A stretch of 64,000 nt of DNA from Bartonella sp. AU55XJBT (GCF_028618525.1 NZ_JAQITC010000011.1:33304-97303), one strand, 5' to 3'. Positions 36,175 to 46,389 are shown, counted from the first letter of the stretch. Notes: generated from the sequence alone by a model not told the origin. Made by a program: numbers and translations.

Positions 36175-37380
36175 TTATTTGACTTGATTTATGGTGATAA
36201 AATAATTGGCTTTTAGAATATAAATGACAAAACCTACAAGACTGCATATTGCCAATAAAAGGGCAAAAGCTTGAGGATTATGGCCGGATATCTTTCCAAT
36301 AATTGCCGCGCTTAATGCTGCACTTCCTAATTGTAAAGAGCCCATCACACCAGATGCTGCTCCAGCTGCTTGCGGATGTGAGGAAATTGCTAACGCTGTA
36401 CCTAATGGTAACAAAAAGCCATTGCCAAAAGTTAGAAGCGAAATGGCACTCACACTTGTGACAAGGGGCCACGGACTCACATAGATTTGGAGAGCAAATA
36501 ATATCCCTCCCAAGACAAAAATAAGATATCCACGTCGAATGGTCCGTTCCATAGATTCTTGCTTCAAAAATCTTCGTGCAACCAAGTTGCCTAAAACATA
36601 AGTCAAAGAAACACCAATGTAACTATATCCAATATCGTTACTAGGTAAGCCCAAAGCTGTAAGAAAAAAAGGCGACTCAACAATGTAAGCAAAATAGGTT
36701 GCATAGGCAAAACATGGGATCAATGCGTAAAAAATAAATTGCTTATTTCTAAGGACTTCTAAACTGCCCTTAATGATCCCCACAGCCGTGAAAGAGTGAC
36801 GTTTGTTAGGAGGTAAAGTCTCTGTGAGGACAAAATAACACAAACAAATAGTGGAAAGGATAAAAAGGCTTAAAAAGATAAAAGTAGCTTGCCAATTAAA
36901 AACTTGCAATAACACCCCCCCAATCAATGGGGCAAGCGCCGGTGATGTTCCAACAAAAGGAAAAATAACCAAATAAAGCCTTCCTGCGGACTTTTTATCC
37001 ATTAAATCATTTATAATAGCGCGACTTAAAACGATCCCAGAACAGGCGCCAAGACCCTGTAAAAAACGCAGTGCAAAAAAAGTTTGAATATGAACGGTGT
37101 AAATTATACTCAATGTGGTAAAAAACCACAAAAATAAGCCAAACAAAAGTGTCTTTTTGCGTCCAAAATTATCGCTGAGTGGTCCATAAATCAGTTGTCC
37201 AACAGCTAAAGCAAGTAAAAAAATGGCCACCGCACTCTGAATCTCAGATTCACTCACTTGGTAATATTGACGCATATCTCCAAGAGCGGGGAGAAAAATA
37301 TCCGTAGAGATTAAACCACCGATGGATAAACATACAATAGAAATTATAAATAATAAAGAAGGCTTATTGTCCACAAACAA
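36175..37380 (-). CDS. Bcr/CflA-family MFS exporter
   Basis: 401 residues with about 12 TM segments. STDIFLPALGDMRQYYQVSE is the family N-terminus. GPLSDNFGRKKTLL is MFS motif A between TM2 and TM3. RFLQGLGACSGIVLSRAIIND follows the antiporter-type motif in TM4-5. Such proteins export drugs or metabolites by proton antiport. It is 20 bases upstream of the aldolase remnant on the same strand, so it probably headed a metabolite production/export operon that has since decayed. Confidence 0.9.
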   Translation of the reverse strand: MFVDNKPSLLFIISIVCLSIGGLISTDIFLPALGDMRQYYQVSESEIQSAVAIFLLALAVGQLIYGPLSDNFGRKKTLLFGLFLWFFTTLSIIYTVHIQTFFALRFLQGLGACSGIVLSRAIINDLMDKKSAGRLYLVIFPFVGTSPALAPLIGGVLLQVFNWQATFIFLSLFILSTICLCYFVLTETLPPNKRHSFTAVGIIKGSLEVLRNKQFIFYALIPCFAYATYFAYIVESPFFLTALGLPSNDIGYSYIGVSLTYVLGNLVARRFLKQESMERTIRRGYLIFVLGGILFALQIYVSPWPLVTSVSAISLLTFGNGFLLPLGTALAISSHPQAAGAASGVMGSLQLGSAALSAAIIGKISGHNPQAFALLLAICSLVGFVIYILKANYFITINQVK

Positions 37381-37752
37381 ATACTTTTCAAAATTAATAT
37401 TTTTAAAGTAAGCACAATTTATACTTATAAATATAGTGATATTGTATCATCCTTTATCTTTACCCACAGGAAAAGTGATCACTTTTATATGTTATTGTCC
37501 TTTACTCATGTCAATAAATGTCCGCTCATAAAAATACGTGAAAATACATAAAAATACGTGAAAATAATTGAGAGATCTCTTAATTGATGGGGAGGTGCAG
37601 AATCGCCTTTTTCTGAGTTTTCAAAAGGGACGCATGGTGCATGATCCATCAAAAGGTGCGGCTAAAGAGGGGGCGCGGGGCTAAAGTTGGAGAGGCTTAG
37701 AGGGCGCGCGGTTTAAAGAAAGGGGCAGTGGCTTGAAGGAAGGGGCGCTTGC
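37381..37752. other. Spacer with short repeats, no gene
   Basis: Contains imperfect repeats of ataaaaatacgtgaaaa (37527-37566). The upstream part should hold the promoter for the exporter operon. Confidence 0.4.
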
Positions 37753-38589
37753 CTACCAAAAATCTGGAACTTCAGGCTTTAAATGCGGACCAATGCGCAC
37801 CGCTGAGACTTTTTCTGCTAACCCAGTGCGGTCGGAAATCTCAACCGCAAAACCACAAAGGGTGGCGGGACCACGGGCCGGTTCAAAACGATCTTGCTTC
37901 GTTTGGTAAAGAAAACGGTGTAACGGTTCTTCTTTATCCATGCCAAGGGAGGAGTTGTAATCACCACACATGCCGGCATCTGTTAAATACGCACTGCCAC
38001 CTTCTAAAATCTGCGCATCAGCGGTGGGAATATGCGTATGTGTGCCAACGATAACACTGACACGACCATCTAGAAAATGCCCAAAACATTGTTTCTCACT
38101 CGTCGTTTCCGCGTGAAAATCAAAAATAATCGCATCGGTTTGCTCCATTAACGAACAGGCAAGCAGAATATTTTCCGCTATCTCAAAGGGATCTTCAACT
38201 TTGTTCGGCATAAAAACACGACCCAATAGATTGGCAACAAGAACACGCGCACCATTTTTAGCCGTAAAAACACCTGCTCCTTTGCCGGGAGTCTCTTTCG
38301 AGAAATTGGCAGGACGTAAAAAACGATCACTCTCATGCGCATACTGTAACGCTTCTTTGTGGGAAAAAGCATGGTTGCCCGTGGTCACAACATCAGCACC
38401 CGCCATTAAAAGATCTTGATATGTCTCTTGGGTAAGACCAAAACCATCAGAGGCATTTTCTCCATTGACCACAACAAAATCAAGCTGCCATTTCTCAATC
38501 AGTTGAGGAAGATGCTCAAAAACAACCTGACAGCCTGTGTTACCGACAATGTCACCCAAAAATAAAAACCGCATAGGCGCTTTAATCAC
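37753..38589 (-). CDS. YmdB-family metallophosphoesterase (TIGR00282 type)
   Basis: 278 residues. Calcineurin-like di-metal phosphodiesterase; the B. subtilis homologue YmdB cleaves 2',3'-cyclic nucleotides. Metal-binding motifs: GDIVGNTG (D13), VNGENASDG (E44, N45), TTGNHAFSHKE (H73), FDFHAETTSEK, and VGTHTHIPTAD. Near-full family length (~265-275). The start may be GTG 38589 or ATG 38574; neither has a good RBS. It begins 3 bases after the cyclo-ligase stop, so the two are one operon, as in many Rhizobiales. Confidence 0.92.
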   Translation of the reverse strand: MIKAPMRFLFLGDIVGNTGCQVVFEHLPQLIEKWQLDFVVVNGENASDGFGLTQETYQDLLMAGADVVTTGNHAFSHKEALQYAHESDRFLRPANFSKETPGKGAGVFTAKNGARVLVANLLGRVFMPNKVEDPFEIAENILLACSLMEQTDAIIFDFHAETTSEKQCFGHFLDGRVSVIVGTHTHIPTADAQILEGGSAYLTDAGMCGDYNSSLGMDKEEPLHRFLYQTKQDRFEPARGPATLCGFAVEISDRTGLAEKVSAVRIGPHLKPEVPDFW

Positions 38590-38592
38590 ATT

Positions 38593-39198
38593 TTAACATT
38601 TTAAGAAACCTTTTTCTGTAAAAATTCCTTGAAGCTGTAAATCATGTTCGGCTGCCGGAATAGAGGTAACCTCCTGACACGAAAAGCCTATGCCCCATAA
38701 TGCCATTTGATGTCCTTGTTTTTTAAGGGTTTCAACTGCGCGGTCATAATAGCCGCCTCCATAGCCAAGACGGTGACAGTGATGATCAAACGCAGAAAGT
38801 GGAACAAGAATATTATTGGGGATAACCGTGGCGTTGTCTGCACTGGGACCTAAGGTGCCAAAACGCATGGGTTTAAGTCGCGTGTGTGGTGAAAATGCTC
38901 GAAAAATCATGGTGGTGGAATCAAGTACTGCGGGTAAGGCTAAACGCCCTCCGCGTGAGGCTATCGCATCAAGAAGAGGACGCGGGTCAATTTCCGATTT
39001 AATGGGCAAATAGCCTGCTAAAATGAGACCTGAAAAATCTGTTCCTTTTTTTTCAAGATATTCAAGAAAGTGGCAACAAGCATGCTGTGAAAACAGGGCG
39101 CGCTCTTCTGTTGAAAGGGCATCACGACGCGATAAACCACTCTTGCGTGCGCACGCGCGAAGCGATGAAGCTGTTTCACAGAGGGGAACTTTTGTCAT
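38593..39198 (-). CDS. 5-formyltetrahydrofolate cyclo-ligase
   Basis: 201 residues. It converts 5-formyl-THF to 5,10-methenyl-THF with ATP, salvaging folate. Motifs: N-terminal basic ARKSGLSRRDALST, central AGYLPIKSEIDPRPLL, and the ATP/folate loop RLGYGGGYYDR near 143-153. Start ATG 39198. A 6S RNA lies upstream on the same strand, the classical 6S-cyclo-ligase linkage (ygfA). A broken copy of its 5' end lies in between. Confidence 0.95.
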   Translation of the reverse strand: MTKVPLCETASSLRACARKSGLSRRDALSTEERALFSQHACCHFLEYLEKKGTDFSGLILAGYLPIKSEIDPRPLLDAIASRGGRLALPAVLDSTTMIFRAFSPHTRLKPMRFGTLGPSADNATVIPNNILVPLSAFDHHCHRLGYGGGYYDRAVETLKKQGHQMALWGIGFSCQEVTSIPAAEHDLQLQGIFTEKGFLKC

Positions 39199-39292
39199 TG
39201 TCTCGTCACTTGTTTAGCGGTTGGTATTTTAGCCATTGTAGCCATGCTTGCTATTTTGTAAACCCGCTGCTCAGAATAAGAGCCGTGTACGG

Positions 39293-39390
39293 GAAAACAG
39301 GGCGCGCTCTTCTTGCTAAAAAGCATTACGACGCGATACACCATTCTTGTGCTGCTCTCGCGCAAAGCGATGAAGGAGCTGTTGCAAATC
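39293..39390 (-). pseudogene. Duplicated 5' fragment of the cyclo-ligase gene
   Basis: aaacagggcgcgctcttct...cgacgcgata..ccattcttg...gcgaagcgatgaag matches 39094-39181, inside the intact gene, with many substitutions and broken frame. It lies between the intact gene and 6S RNA. Confidence 0.6.
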
Positions 39391-39566
39391 TCATGATGCT
39401 AAAGCTTATCGTCATTTTGATCGCTTAAGCCTCTTGCTGTATAGAAAAGAGGGGCTCATAGAACAGAAAGCTTCACACAAAAGGGAGGCTCATAGAAAAG
39501 GGCATGAACAATTTTGGGGGAAAAATGTAGGGAAAAAAGTTTTAGGGGGAAAAGTGATGCAAAAAA

Positions 39567-39735
39567 AGGGGTGATCCACAACAGCCGATGGAAAAAGTCG
39601 ACCCCGGGAACCTATACAAATAGGTGGGCGCCATATGAAAAAGCCCACGGGCTTCATCAGGGACAGCTCCCTTGGAGATCACTAAGGTCTCAGGAATACG
39701 TTATTTCCTGTCGAGAAGCGCAGAACACCCTCCTT
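39567..39735 (-). ncRNA. ssrS: 6S RNA
   Basis: About 169 nt read on the minus strand. Closing stem GGGTG...CACCC; 5' region with TTCCTGAGACC; then AAGGGAGCTGTCCCTG; 3' half with GCCCACCTATTTGTATAGG and TTCCCGGGGTCGAC, as in alphaproteobacterial 6S RNAs. 6S mimics open promoter DNA and binds RNA polymerase. Location upstream of the cyclo-ligase supports the call. Ends approximate. Confidence 0.75.
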
Positions 39736-40386
39736 AATATAAAACAATTTCACAGCTTCTGCTAGAGATAAAATAACCGCAAATGTTTTATTTTTTTAAA
39801 GTTTTACAAGCGTTTTTTTACACCCTTGCTGGTAATGGCTGGAAAGTAATGTGGGATGGATGGATGGCTTATTCAAAGTATAAAAATCAAAAAAACACTG
39901 GATGGGAGAAGGGGAATGAAACAACTTTTTTCATTGGTGATGTTTGATTGGCACTTTGCTTTTTGGGCAAGGTTTGATTGCTTTTTTGGGGGAAAGCTTG
40001 ATTGGCGCTTTCTAGGCAAGGCTTTATTTTAATGTTTTATGGAAATGTTTGCCGGCAAAGCTTGAAGGGAAATATTTTTTTCTTCAAGGATGCTCTTGGA
40101 CTGAACTAGATCGCCTTTGACGTTTTTTGCCTTATGAAGTGTATTTTAAGGCTGTTTTATCAATTATGAGAGCACGCAGGGGATGCCTTTCGTTTTTATC
40201 ATTTTCTAAGATTGTAAAAAAAACATTGCCAATGGCATAGTGCCGGAGGGTGCGGCGTTGGGAGGGTGTGGCGTTGGAGGGTGTGGCGTTGGAGGGAGAA
40301 GGGCGTATTTATTCAGCTTGGGATGGGTTGCGCGTTTTATGCAAACTTGAAATAGACTTAAAGGGTTTTGTTTCAGTATGATCCGT
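39736..40386. other. Spacer with a 15-bp G-rich tandem repeat
   Basis: No gene. At 40241-40296 the unit ggagggtgtggcgtt repeats about three times after tgcc. The same sequence, with the same flank, forms the 5' coding end of purK at 43172-43215. Confidence 0.6.
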
Positions 40387-41172
40387 TCAAAGAGCTTGCG
40401 GTGATTGTTCGTCTAAGAGAGCTTCAATGCGCTTTTGAATCCTTTGCATTTGTGGGTAAATGCTTAATGCCGTTTCATAAGCTTTAAGAGCAAGTTGTGG
40501 ACGCTCTGTCGCTTCCATGGTAACCCCAAGTTCAAAAAAGGCAATGTAGTTACGCGGTTCAAGTTCAAGAGCATGGTTCAGATCAAGCATGGCAAGTTTG
40601 AAATCACTCAGTTGAATGTGAATCCAAGCACGTCTTATCCAAGCTTCAGCGTGAGTTGGTAAAAGCGCAAGAATATTATCAATATAATCAAGCGCAAGCC
40701 CATAATCATCATTATTGATCGCATTTTCTGCCCATGACATTAAAAGATCAATCGTCTCACTCCCCGATTGGGACCATAAAAGTTGAAGTTGTTGACTGAT
40801 CTTTTTTGCTTTCGCAACATCAGCACAATATTTTAATTCTTTCAATAAACGTAAAATTTCTGCCTCTTTGTGTTGCTTAACTTTGTCAACAGAGGAAAGC
40901 TGCTCTGAGTCGAAATCTTCAAGAATCATCGCCGATGAATCAGAATCAGAAGACGTTGCAGAAGAGGGAGGAGGAGAATTGGGGATGAGATCATCTAAGG
41001 GTAAGAGCGATTGTGGAGAAGGACGATCTTCAGGAAGTGAAGGAGGATTCTGTCCGTAGCCAGAAGAAAGAAAACAAAAAATCCCCATAAAAGAAAGAAA
41101 AAAAGCGCGCTGAAAAAGACAAAAAAAATGCAGCAGAAAAAATCGAAAAGCTTTTAAAATAGAAAAATCCAT
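40387..41172 (-). CDS. Secreted/anchored TPR protein
   Basis: 261 residues. A hydrophobic N-terminus (~8-40) looks like a signal anchor. A Pro/Ser/Asp-rich linker (~42-85) follows. Two or three tetratricopeptide repeats (~140-250) include YGLALDYIDNILALLPTHAEAW, FKLAMLDLNHALELEPRNY and PQLALKAYETALSIYPQ, ending in a helix. TPRs mediate protein contacts, here probably in the periplasm. RBS GAGGG. Partner unknown. Confidence 0.85.
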   Translation of the reverse strand: MDFSILKAFRFFLLHFFCLFQRAFFLSFMGIFCFLSSGYGQNPPSLPEDRPSPQSLLPLDDLIPNSPPPSSATSSDSDSSAMILEDFDSEQLSSVDKVKQHKEAEILRLLKELKYCADVAKAKKISQQLQLLWSQSGSETIDLLMSWAENAINNDDYGLALDYIDNILALLPTHAEAWIRRAWIHIQLSDFKLAMLDLNHALELEPRNYIAFFELGVTMEATERPQLALKAYETALSIYPQMQRIQKRIEALLDEQSPQAL

Positions 41173-41318
41173 AAAAACAAGCCCTCAAAAGATAAATCAC
41201 CAAATATGATCAAACAGTGGACTCGTAACCAACAGATTTATATCTCCCAAAAAATCTCAAGAAAAACTTTTTAATGCCTACAATAAAGTAGGCATAAAAA
41301 TATTTATTCTGAAAGAAA

Positions 41319-41444
41319 TTAGCCCTGACGTGCTCTAAAACGTGGGTTCGTTTTATTGAGGATATAAACACGCCCCTTACGGCGCACCAAACGATTGTTC
41401 CGATGGCGCTCCTTGAGTGCTTTAAGCGAATTTTTAATTTTCAT
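41319..41444 (-). CDS. rpmJ: 50S ribosomal protein L36
   Basis: 41 residues. [20 protein letters not shown] followed by [21 protein letters not shown] is the longer L36 form lacking the zinc cysteines (C- paralogue type). It stands alone between the TPR gene and a 0.6-kb spacer. Confidence 0.95.
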   Translation of the reverse strand: MKIKNSLKALKERHRNNRLVRRKGRVYILNKTNPRFRARQG

Positions 41445-42071
41445 CCTATTCACCGTTTAAACAGTTTACATAACACAATATTATAACAACAATAAAACAA
41501 TATACGGCATACGAATACCACCTTATGATTGTATCATTGCATCATAATATAACACCATACACTTTTTCACTGTGATCACAAAAATAAAAACGCACCCTTA
41601 AGGTACGCATCAACACACTTCATTAGCACAACGAGTAAGTGAAAATTGCAAAAAAAGTGATAGGAAATCTAACAAGAAGACTTACTCTTGTCAAGGGTCT
41701 CTCTGCGACAAAAAGAGGGGGGATGGTTGCTTTAAAAGACAAAATATTTGAGCAAAAGACGGATAAGGCGTGAAAATAAGCTCAAAGCTTCTCAGTTGTG
41801 AGAAAATAAGCTCTGTCAGGGGCCGTTGGAGAGTTCGGGACGTTGCTTGAGCCGTTGGATTGTTGAGCGGTTTGGGATTTTGTCTTTTGAGAGCGGGGGG
41901 TGTTAAAAGGGTAGGGCTTATAAGGAGCGTGTGAAACCTTGTTAGGGAGAGTGGAAGGGGAGTGAGGGATTCAGAGGGCGTTGCTTGAGCCGTTGGATAG
42001 CGGTGTGTGCGCAGGTGTTTGTGCTTTCAGTTCATTCGGGGAAAATGGGAAAAAACGTTTGTATAGGGAGG
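41445..42071. other. Spacer without a supported gene
   Basis: AT-rich then G-rich. The phrase gagccgttggattgttgagcggt at 41849-41871 recurs near 41984 and 45598, a short dispersed repeat. Confidence 0.45.
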
Positions 42072-43217
42072 TTAAGATTTGCTCGCTGGTCCCGTTAATT
42101 GAATGACATGGCCCATTTTGCGATAGGGTTGGGCTGTGCGTTTGCCATATAAATGGATCGAAGTGCGCTCTTGTGTGAGAAAATATTTTAAAGTGTTCAA
42201 ATTATTCCCAAGAAGATTGGTCATTTGGCAATCACTATGGCGATAGGGGCTGCCTAAGGGAAGACCACAAATCGCACGGATATGCTGCTCAAATTGTGAG
42301 GTGATGCAGGCTTTTTGCGTCCAATGACCAGAATTATGCACACGCGGGGCTAATTCATTTACTAAAAGACGACCATCCGTTAAGACAAAAAATTCAATGC
42401 AAAGAACACCTACATAATTAAGAGCATTCATCACTGTCATGCTGATATCTTGCGCGGCGTTTTGCACTTCAAGGGGAATATGAGAGGGAACAAACGACTT
42501 ATGAAGAATGCCGTTTTGATGTTGGTTTTCAGGACAATCATAAAAAATATGTGCCCCTTCTTTTGTCCGCGCCGAGAGAACCGAAATTTCCGATAAAAAA
42601 GGAACGATCTCTTCTAAAATACAAGGCTGTCCTTGAAAAGTTTTTAAGGCTTCTTGACAAGTTTGTTCATCGGGACGATCAAGCTTGATCTGATTTTTTC
42701 CATCATAACCAAAACGACGTGTCTTTAAAAGACCACGACCACCTAAGGCATCAACAGCAGAAATAAGAGAAGAAGAATCGTCAACAGCATGCCATGAGGC
42801 GGTGCTGATCCCTTGATCCCGTAAAAATTGTTTCTCAAAAAGTCGATCTTGCGCGATCTCTAATGCGTTGGAAGAAGGATAAACAGGTTTGCTTTCCTCT
42901 ACATATTGAATCGTTTCAAGCGAAAGATTTTCAAATTCATAACTGATAACATCACACTGCGCAATCAATTCATCTAAGGCTGATGTATCATCATAGGAGG
43001 AAACAATATGCTTATTGGCTGTTTGAGCGGCTGGGCAATCAGATTCAGGGCAAAAAATAACCGTTCGAAATCCTAATTCTGCGGACGCTATGGCGAGCAT
43101 GCGTGCTAATTGTCCACCGCCGATTAAACCAATGACACTGCCTGGAGGAAGCATGTTGGAAGAGGCCGGCGTGCCGGAGGGGGTGGCGTTGGAGGGTGTG
43201 GCGTTGGAGGGTGTCAT
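42072..43217 (-). CDS. purK: N5-carboxyaminoimidazole ribonucleotide synthase
   Basis: PurK carboxylates AIR with ATP and bicarbonate in purine synthesis. 381 residues, ATP-grasp fold: IGLIGGGQLARMLAIAS near 29-45, LLKTRRFGYDGKNQ, the catalytic block VLCIEFFVLTDGRLLVNELAPRVHNSGHWT. The first ~21 residues (ATPSNATPSGTP) are encoded by a tandem repeat and precede the usual start (M22). The start at 43217 is kept because GAGG stands 6 bases before it. It begins 1 base after purE. Confidence 0.96.
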   Translation of the reverse strand: MTPSNATPSNATPSGTPASSNMLPPGSVIGLIGGGQLARMLAIASAELGFRTVIFCPESDCPAAQTANKHIVSSYDDTSALDELIAQCDVISYEFENLSLETIQYVEESKPVYPSSNALEIAQDRLFEKQFLRDQGISTASWHAVDDSSSLISAVDALGGRGLLKTRRFGYDGKNQIKLDRPDEQTCQEALKTFQGQPCILEEIVPFLSEISVLSARTKEGAHIFYDCPENQHQNGILHKSFVPSHIPLEVQNAAQDISMTVMNALNYVGVLCIEFFVLTDGRLLVNELAPRVHNSGHWTQKACITSQFEQHIRAICGLPLGSPYRHSDCQMTNLLGNNLNTLKYFLTQERTSIHLYGKRTAQPYRKMGHVIQLTGPASKS

Positions 43218-43218
43218 T

Positions 43219-43716
43219 TTAAACCTCTGTTACAGGCGTTAGCGCGACATTGGCGGTTTGTTGCTCACGCCAATCTTCTAAGCGTTGGGCAAGATCAGGA
43301 TCATAAACCGCCATGACAGCGGCGGCTAAAAGGGCCGCATTAATTGCTCCGGCTTTGCCAATGGCTAGTGTGCCAACCGGTATGCCTGCTGGCATTTGCA
43401 CGATTGAAAGCAAAGAGTCTTGACCAGAAAGAGAGTGTGAGTGCACTGGAACGCCAAAAACAGGAAGCGGCGTAAGTGCTGCGAGCATACCAGGAAGATG
43501 CGCCGCACCCCCAGCTCCGGCAATTAAAACTTTAAAACCTGCCGATTTTGCTTCTTTGGCAAATTGATAAAGACGTTCAGGAGTGCGGTGGGCTGAGACA
43601 ATATGCAAACTATGAGAAATACCAAGAGCCGTCAAAATATCGGCACTATGGCACATCGTTTGCCAATCCGATTGGCTCCCCATTAAAATCCCGACATCAC
43701 ATGATTTCTTCATCAT
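43219..43716 (-). CDS. purE: N5-carboxyaminoimidazole ribonucleotide mutase
   Basis: 165 residues. PurE class I isomerises N5-CAIR to CAIR, the step after Pur[13 protein letters not shown] (phosphate loop), [14 protein letters not shown] (catalytic His), [15 protein letters not shown], and [25 protein letters not shown] are all present. RBS AAGGATAGAGA. Operon purE-purK. Confidence 0.97.
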   Translation of the reverse strand: MMKKSCDVGILMGSQSDWQTMCHSADILTALGISHSLHIVSAHRTPERLYQFAKEAKSAGFKVLIAGAGGAAHLPGMLAALTPLPVFGVPVHSHSLSGQDSLLSIVQMPAGIPVGTLAIGKAGAINAALLAAAVMAVYDPDLAQRLEDWREQQTANVALTPVTEV

Positions 43717-44565
43717 TCTCTATCCTTTTCAAAGATTCAAGGCGATTCTTTATCATTCGCTTTTTAAGAGTTTTATAATCTCTTTGCAAAGCCAATTGAT
43801 GGCAGAGAAACAGTTTTTTTTAAGTAAGAGTGAAAGGTCAAAATTTAAAGGGCAAATACAGAAGTTCAAAAATACCCTCTTGAAGCTCATAAAACACTGT
43901 CCTTTGAGCTTTTTGCTGTTCAATATGTTGGAGGGGGAGGGGTTAAACAGCAAGAGTGTCTTTTACTTTAAGAATGCTAAGAAAATGTACTTTGAAGTAA
44001 AAAGAAAAAAATACATGCTGGAAATATATTCTGGAAAAGTCCTTGAAGATTAAAAGGTTTTTAGAAAATGTCTCTTTTTTTGTTGCTAAAACAAAGACCG
44101 TTCCCATATACTGTACAATATGGTGCAATTAATGGTGCAATTTGAAACACTATTTATGATAAAAAGAGATTTTTATGGCAAAAATGCGTTGTAAATAAGG
44201 ACATTTTCCAGAAAAATAAACAGAGGGATATCGTGTCTTTTAAAGGCTTTTTATTTTGATGTTTAGGTATGGGGGGAAAGAAACTCTTTCAATAATTGTT
44301 GAGATCAAAGAATGCTAATAATCAACGCTTTAATGCTTCTGTTCAAAGGCGTTTTGAGGCGATTATCTCTTTCATCATTTCTGCATATATTTCTGCATAT
44401 AAATGTAACGATAAGACCATAAATATAACAACAATATAAAGTGAAGGATGAATTGTGAATAATAAATCCATGGTCTCTTTTTTGCCCAATTTTTTAATAT
44501 GTTGAACCCTCATAATAAGAAAGAACAATTAAACACCGGATATTAAGAAAGGAGATTTAAAAGTT
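43717..44565. other. Spacer without a supported gene
   Basis: AT-rich. An 89-codon plus ORF (43784) and a 61-codon minus ORF (44343) lack ribosome-binding sites. The promoter of the DUF5993-dsbB pair should be at its right end. Confidence 0.4.
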
Positions 44566-44718
44566 ATGTTTTTTCCATTTTTAATCGCTTTAGGCACTGC
44601 AATAACAACGGTGTATGGCAAAAAAAATATAAGTTATGTTTTGTGGGCTATTTTGTTCGTTGTTATTCTTTTAACCTTTAATCATCACGCAACTTCTACT
44701 TTGAATTTATCTTTTTGA
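44566..44718 (+). CDS. DUF5993 small membrane protein
   Basis: 50 residues: MFFPFLIALGTAITTVYG, a TM pair, then TFNHHATSTLNLSF. The HHAT...LNLSF ending is characteristic of DUF5993 proteins, which sit directly upstream of dsbB genes. AAGGAG lies 11 bases before the start. The partner role in disulfide formation is inferred from this linkage. Confidence 0.8.
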   Translation: MFFPFLIALGTAITTVYGKKNISYVLWAILFVVILLTFNHHATSTLNLSF

Positions 44719-44728
44719 GAGAATAGCC

Positions 44729-45304
44729 ATGGAAAATGTTGAACAAAAAAATCCTCATTTCGTCATTTTTATGAATACACTAGGACTAATTGGATTGTCC
44801 ATTGTCTTGGTGGTCGCTTTTTATTATCAATTGGTAAAATTTGAGTTACCTTGTCCCCTTTGTTTGCTGCAACGCGTTGGATTGATGCTGGCTGGATGTG
44901 GGTTCTTGCTCAATATTCACCATAGGGTGAAAAATACCCATTATGGCATGGTTATTATCGGTTGTATGGTCACCAGTGCTGTTGCTGCTCGGCAGGTATT
45001 TTTGCATATCACACCTGATGATCTGGGATATGGTTCAACGTTCTTTGGATTGCATTTTTATACTTGGGCTTTCATTATTTCTGTCCTTTGTATCTTTGCT
45101 GTGGCATTCGTCATGATTTTAGGCGAATTGGCACATAAGTTTAAAGAGTTTTCTTCTTTTCCAATCTTAAGCAAAACAGCAAGTTTCTTATTTGTATTTT
45201 TAATCGCGGCAAATTTGATTTCAACCATATTGGAATGTGGTGGCGGACAATGCGCCGATGACCCCGTAAGGTATGAATTGTTGTCGAATTGGTTCCCTTC
45301 ATAG
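44729..45304 (+). CDS. dsbB: Disulfide bond formation protein B
   Basis: 191 residues. DsbB reoxidises periplasmic DsbA and passes electrons to quinone. C42-P-L-C45 (ELPCPLCLLQRVG) follows TM1, and about five hydrophobic segments follow overall. The second cysteine pair is probably C170 and C175 in the C-terminal CGGGQCADDP. It is 10 bases downstream of the DUF5993 gene, forming a two-gene operon. Confidence 0.92.
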   Translation: MENVEQKNPHFVIFMNTLGLIGLSIVLVVAFYYQLVKFELPCPLCLLQRVGLMLAGCGFLLNIHHRVKNTHYGMVIIGCMVTSAVAARQVFLHITPDDLGYGSTFFGLHFYTWAFIISVLCIFAVAFVMILGELAHKFKEFSSFPILSKTASFLFVFLIAANLISTILECGGGQCADDPVRYELLSNWFPS

Positions 45305-46167
45305 TCTTGAATTTTTTTAATTATTCCTCATCATAATTTTACGGTTAAAGAGGCGGAGATGTTGAAAAATCCGCTTCTTTTTTACTCGGGCGGTGTTCAT
45401 CAAGTGTACTGAGGCGGTGTTCATCAAGATTTTTGTTCTTCTCAAAGGAATCTTTTATTGAAGAGATTGGCTTTTATGTCTATTGGCGATTGATCTTTTA
45501 AAAAAGACTTGGTTTGTCGTCTTTTTGGGGGTGAATTTTAAAAAAAACGCGTTATTGTTGAGCGGTGTTGGAGGATTTGTTCGAGGGGACTTGTCTTGAG
45601 CCGTTGGATTGTCGAACGGTGGGGAATAGGAAACCTCGTTTGTTAAGGGTTCATTAACGATAAAAATTTTTTGTTCTTGATTTTTTTTCGCTCTGTGCTA
45701 GATAATTCTTTGTATTCATTTTGGTGCTTCTGAAGTATTTTAGATACTTTTAGAGGGGGTAGTTTAAAATTTTGAAAATTATCCCAATAATTTTCTCTGA
45801 GGTTTGTTTATGAGAGACGAACCTTTTTTTTTTAAATCTGCTTTTTCAATGTTTTTTCTGTGAAGCCTTTGTTTTGGAAAAGCATAAGTGTTTTGATGAT
45901 GATTCTCCTTACGAAAAAATATTGACGTAGAAAAACAATTTATCGTTGTGAATGTTGAAGGCGAAAATCAAAAAAGTTTGCTCATGTCTCACTTTCTGAG
46001 GGTGAAGTCATTCAATAGATCTTTGTTCATTATAAAAAAAGCATTGTTTGTGGGGCAAGATTCTCTAAAAAATTGTAAAAATACTTTTTATGTCCCTTTT
46101 TGATCACCAAAATGGGAGCGCGAAATTTTATGCTGGTCAATAAAATAATAAACCGGTTTATCTCTAT

Positions 46168-46264
46168 GATGGAAATTAAAGTGGGGGATGGAAATTAAAG
46201 TGGGGGATGGAAATTAAAGTGGGGGATGGAAATTAAAGTGGGGGGATGAAAATTAAAGTGGGGG
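46168..46264. repeat. 19-20-bp tandem repeat, five copies
   Basis: gatggaaattaaagtgggg repeats at 46168, 46187, 46206, 46225 and 46245, varying only in the G-run length and one base. Confidence 0.9.
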
Positions 46265-46389
46265 GATTCAGGTGAAAATGGGACTGGGATTTTAAAGGCA
46301 TTAAAAAAAACGTGGTCGTATCATCATTTTGTACAGATATTTCTGTAAATCTGTAAAAGCGTGAAAACAGAAATACGCAAAAAAGAGAG

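Noticed and set aside
44343..44528. 61-codon minus ORF with a hydrophobic stretch
   Set aside because: No RBS and no homologue recognised; AT-rich spacer.
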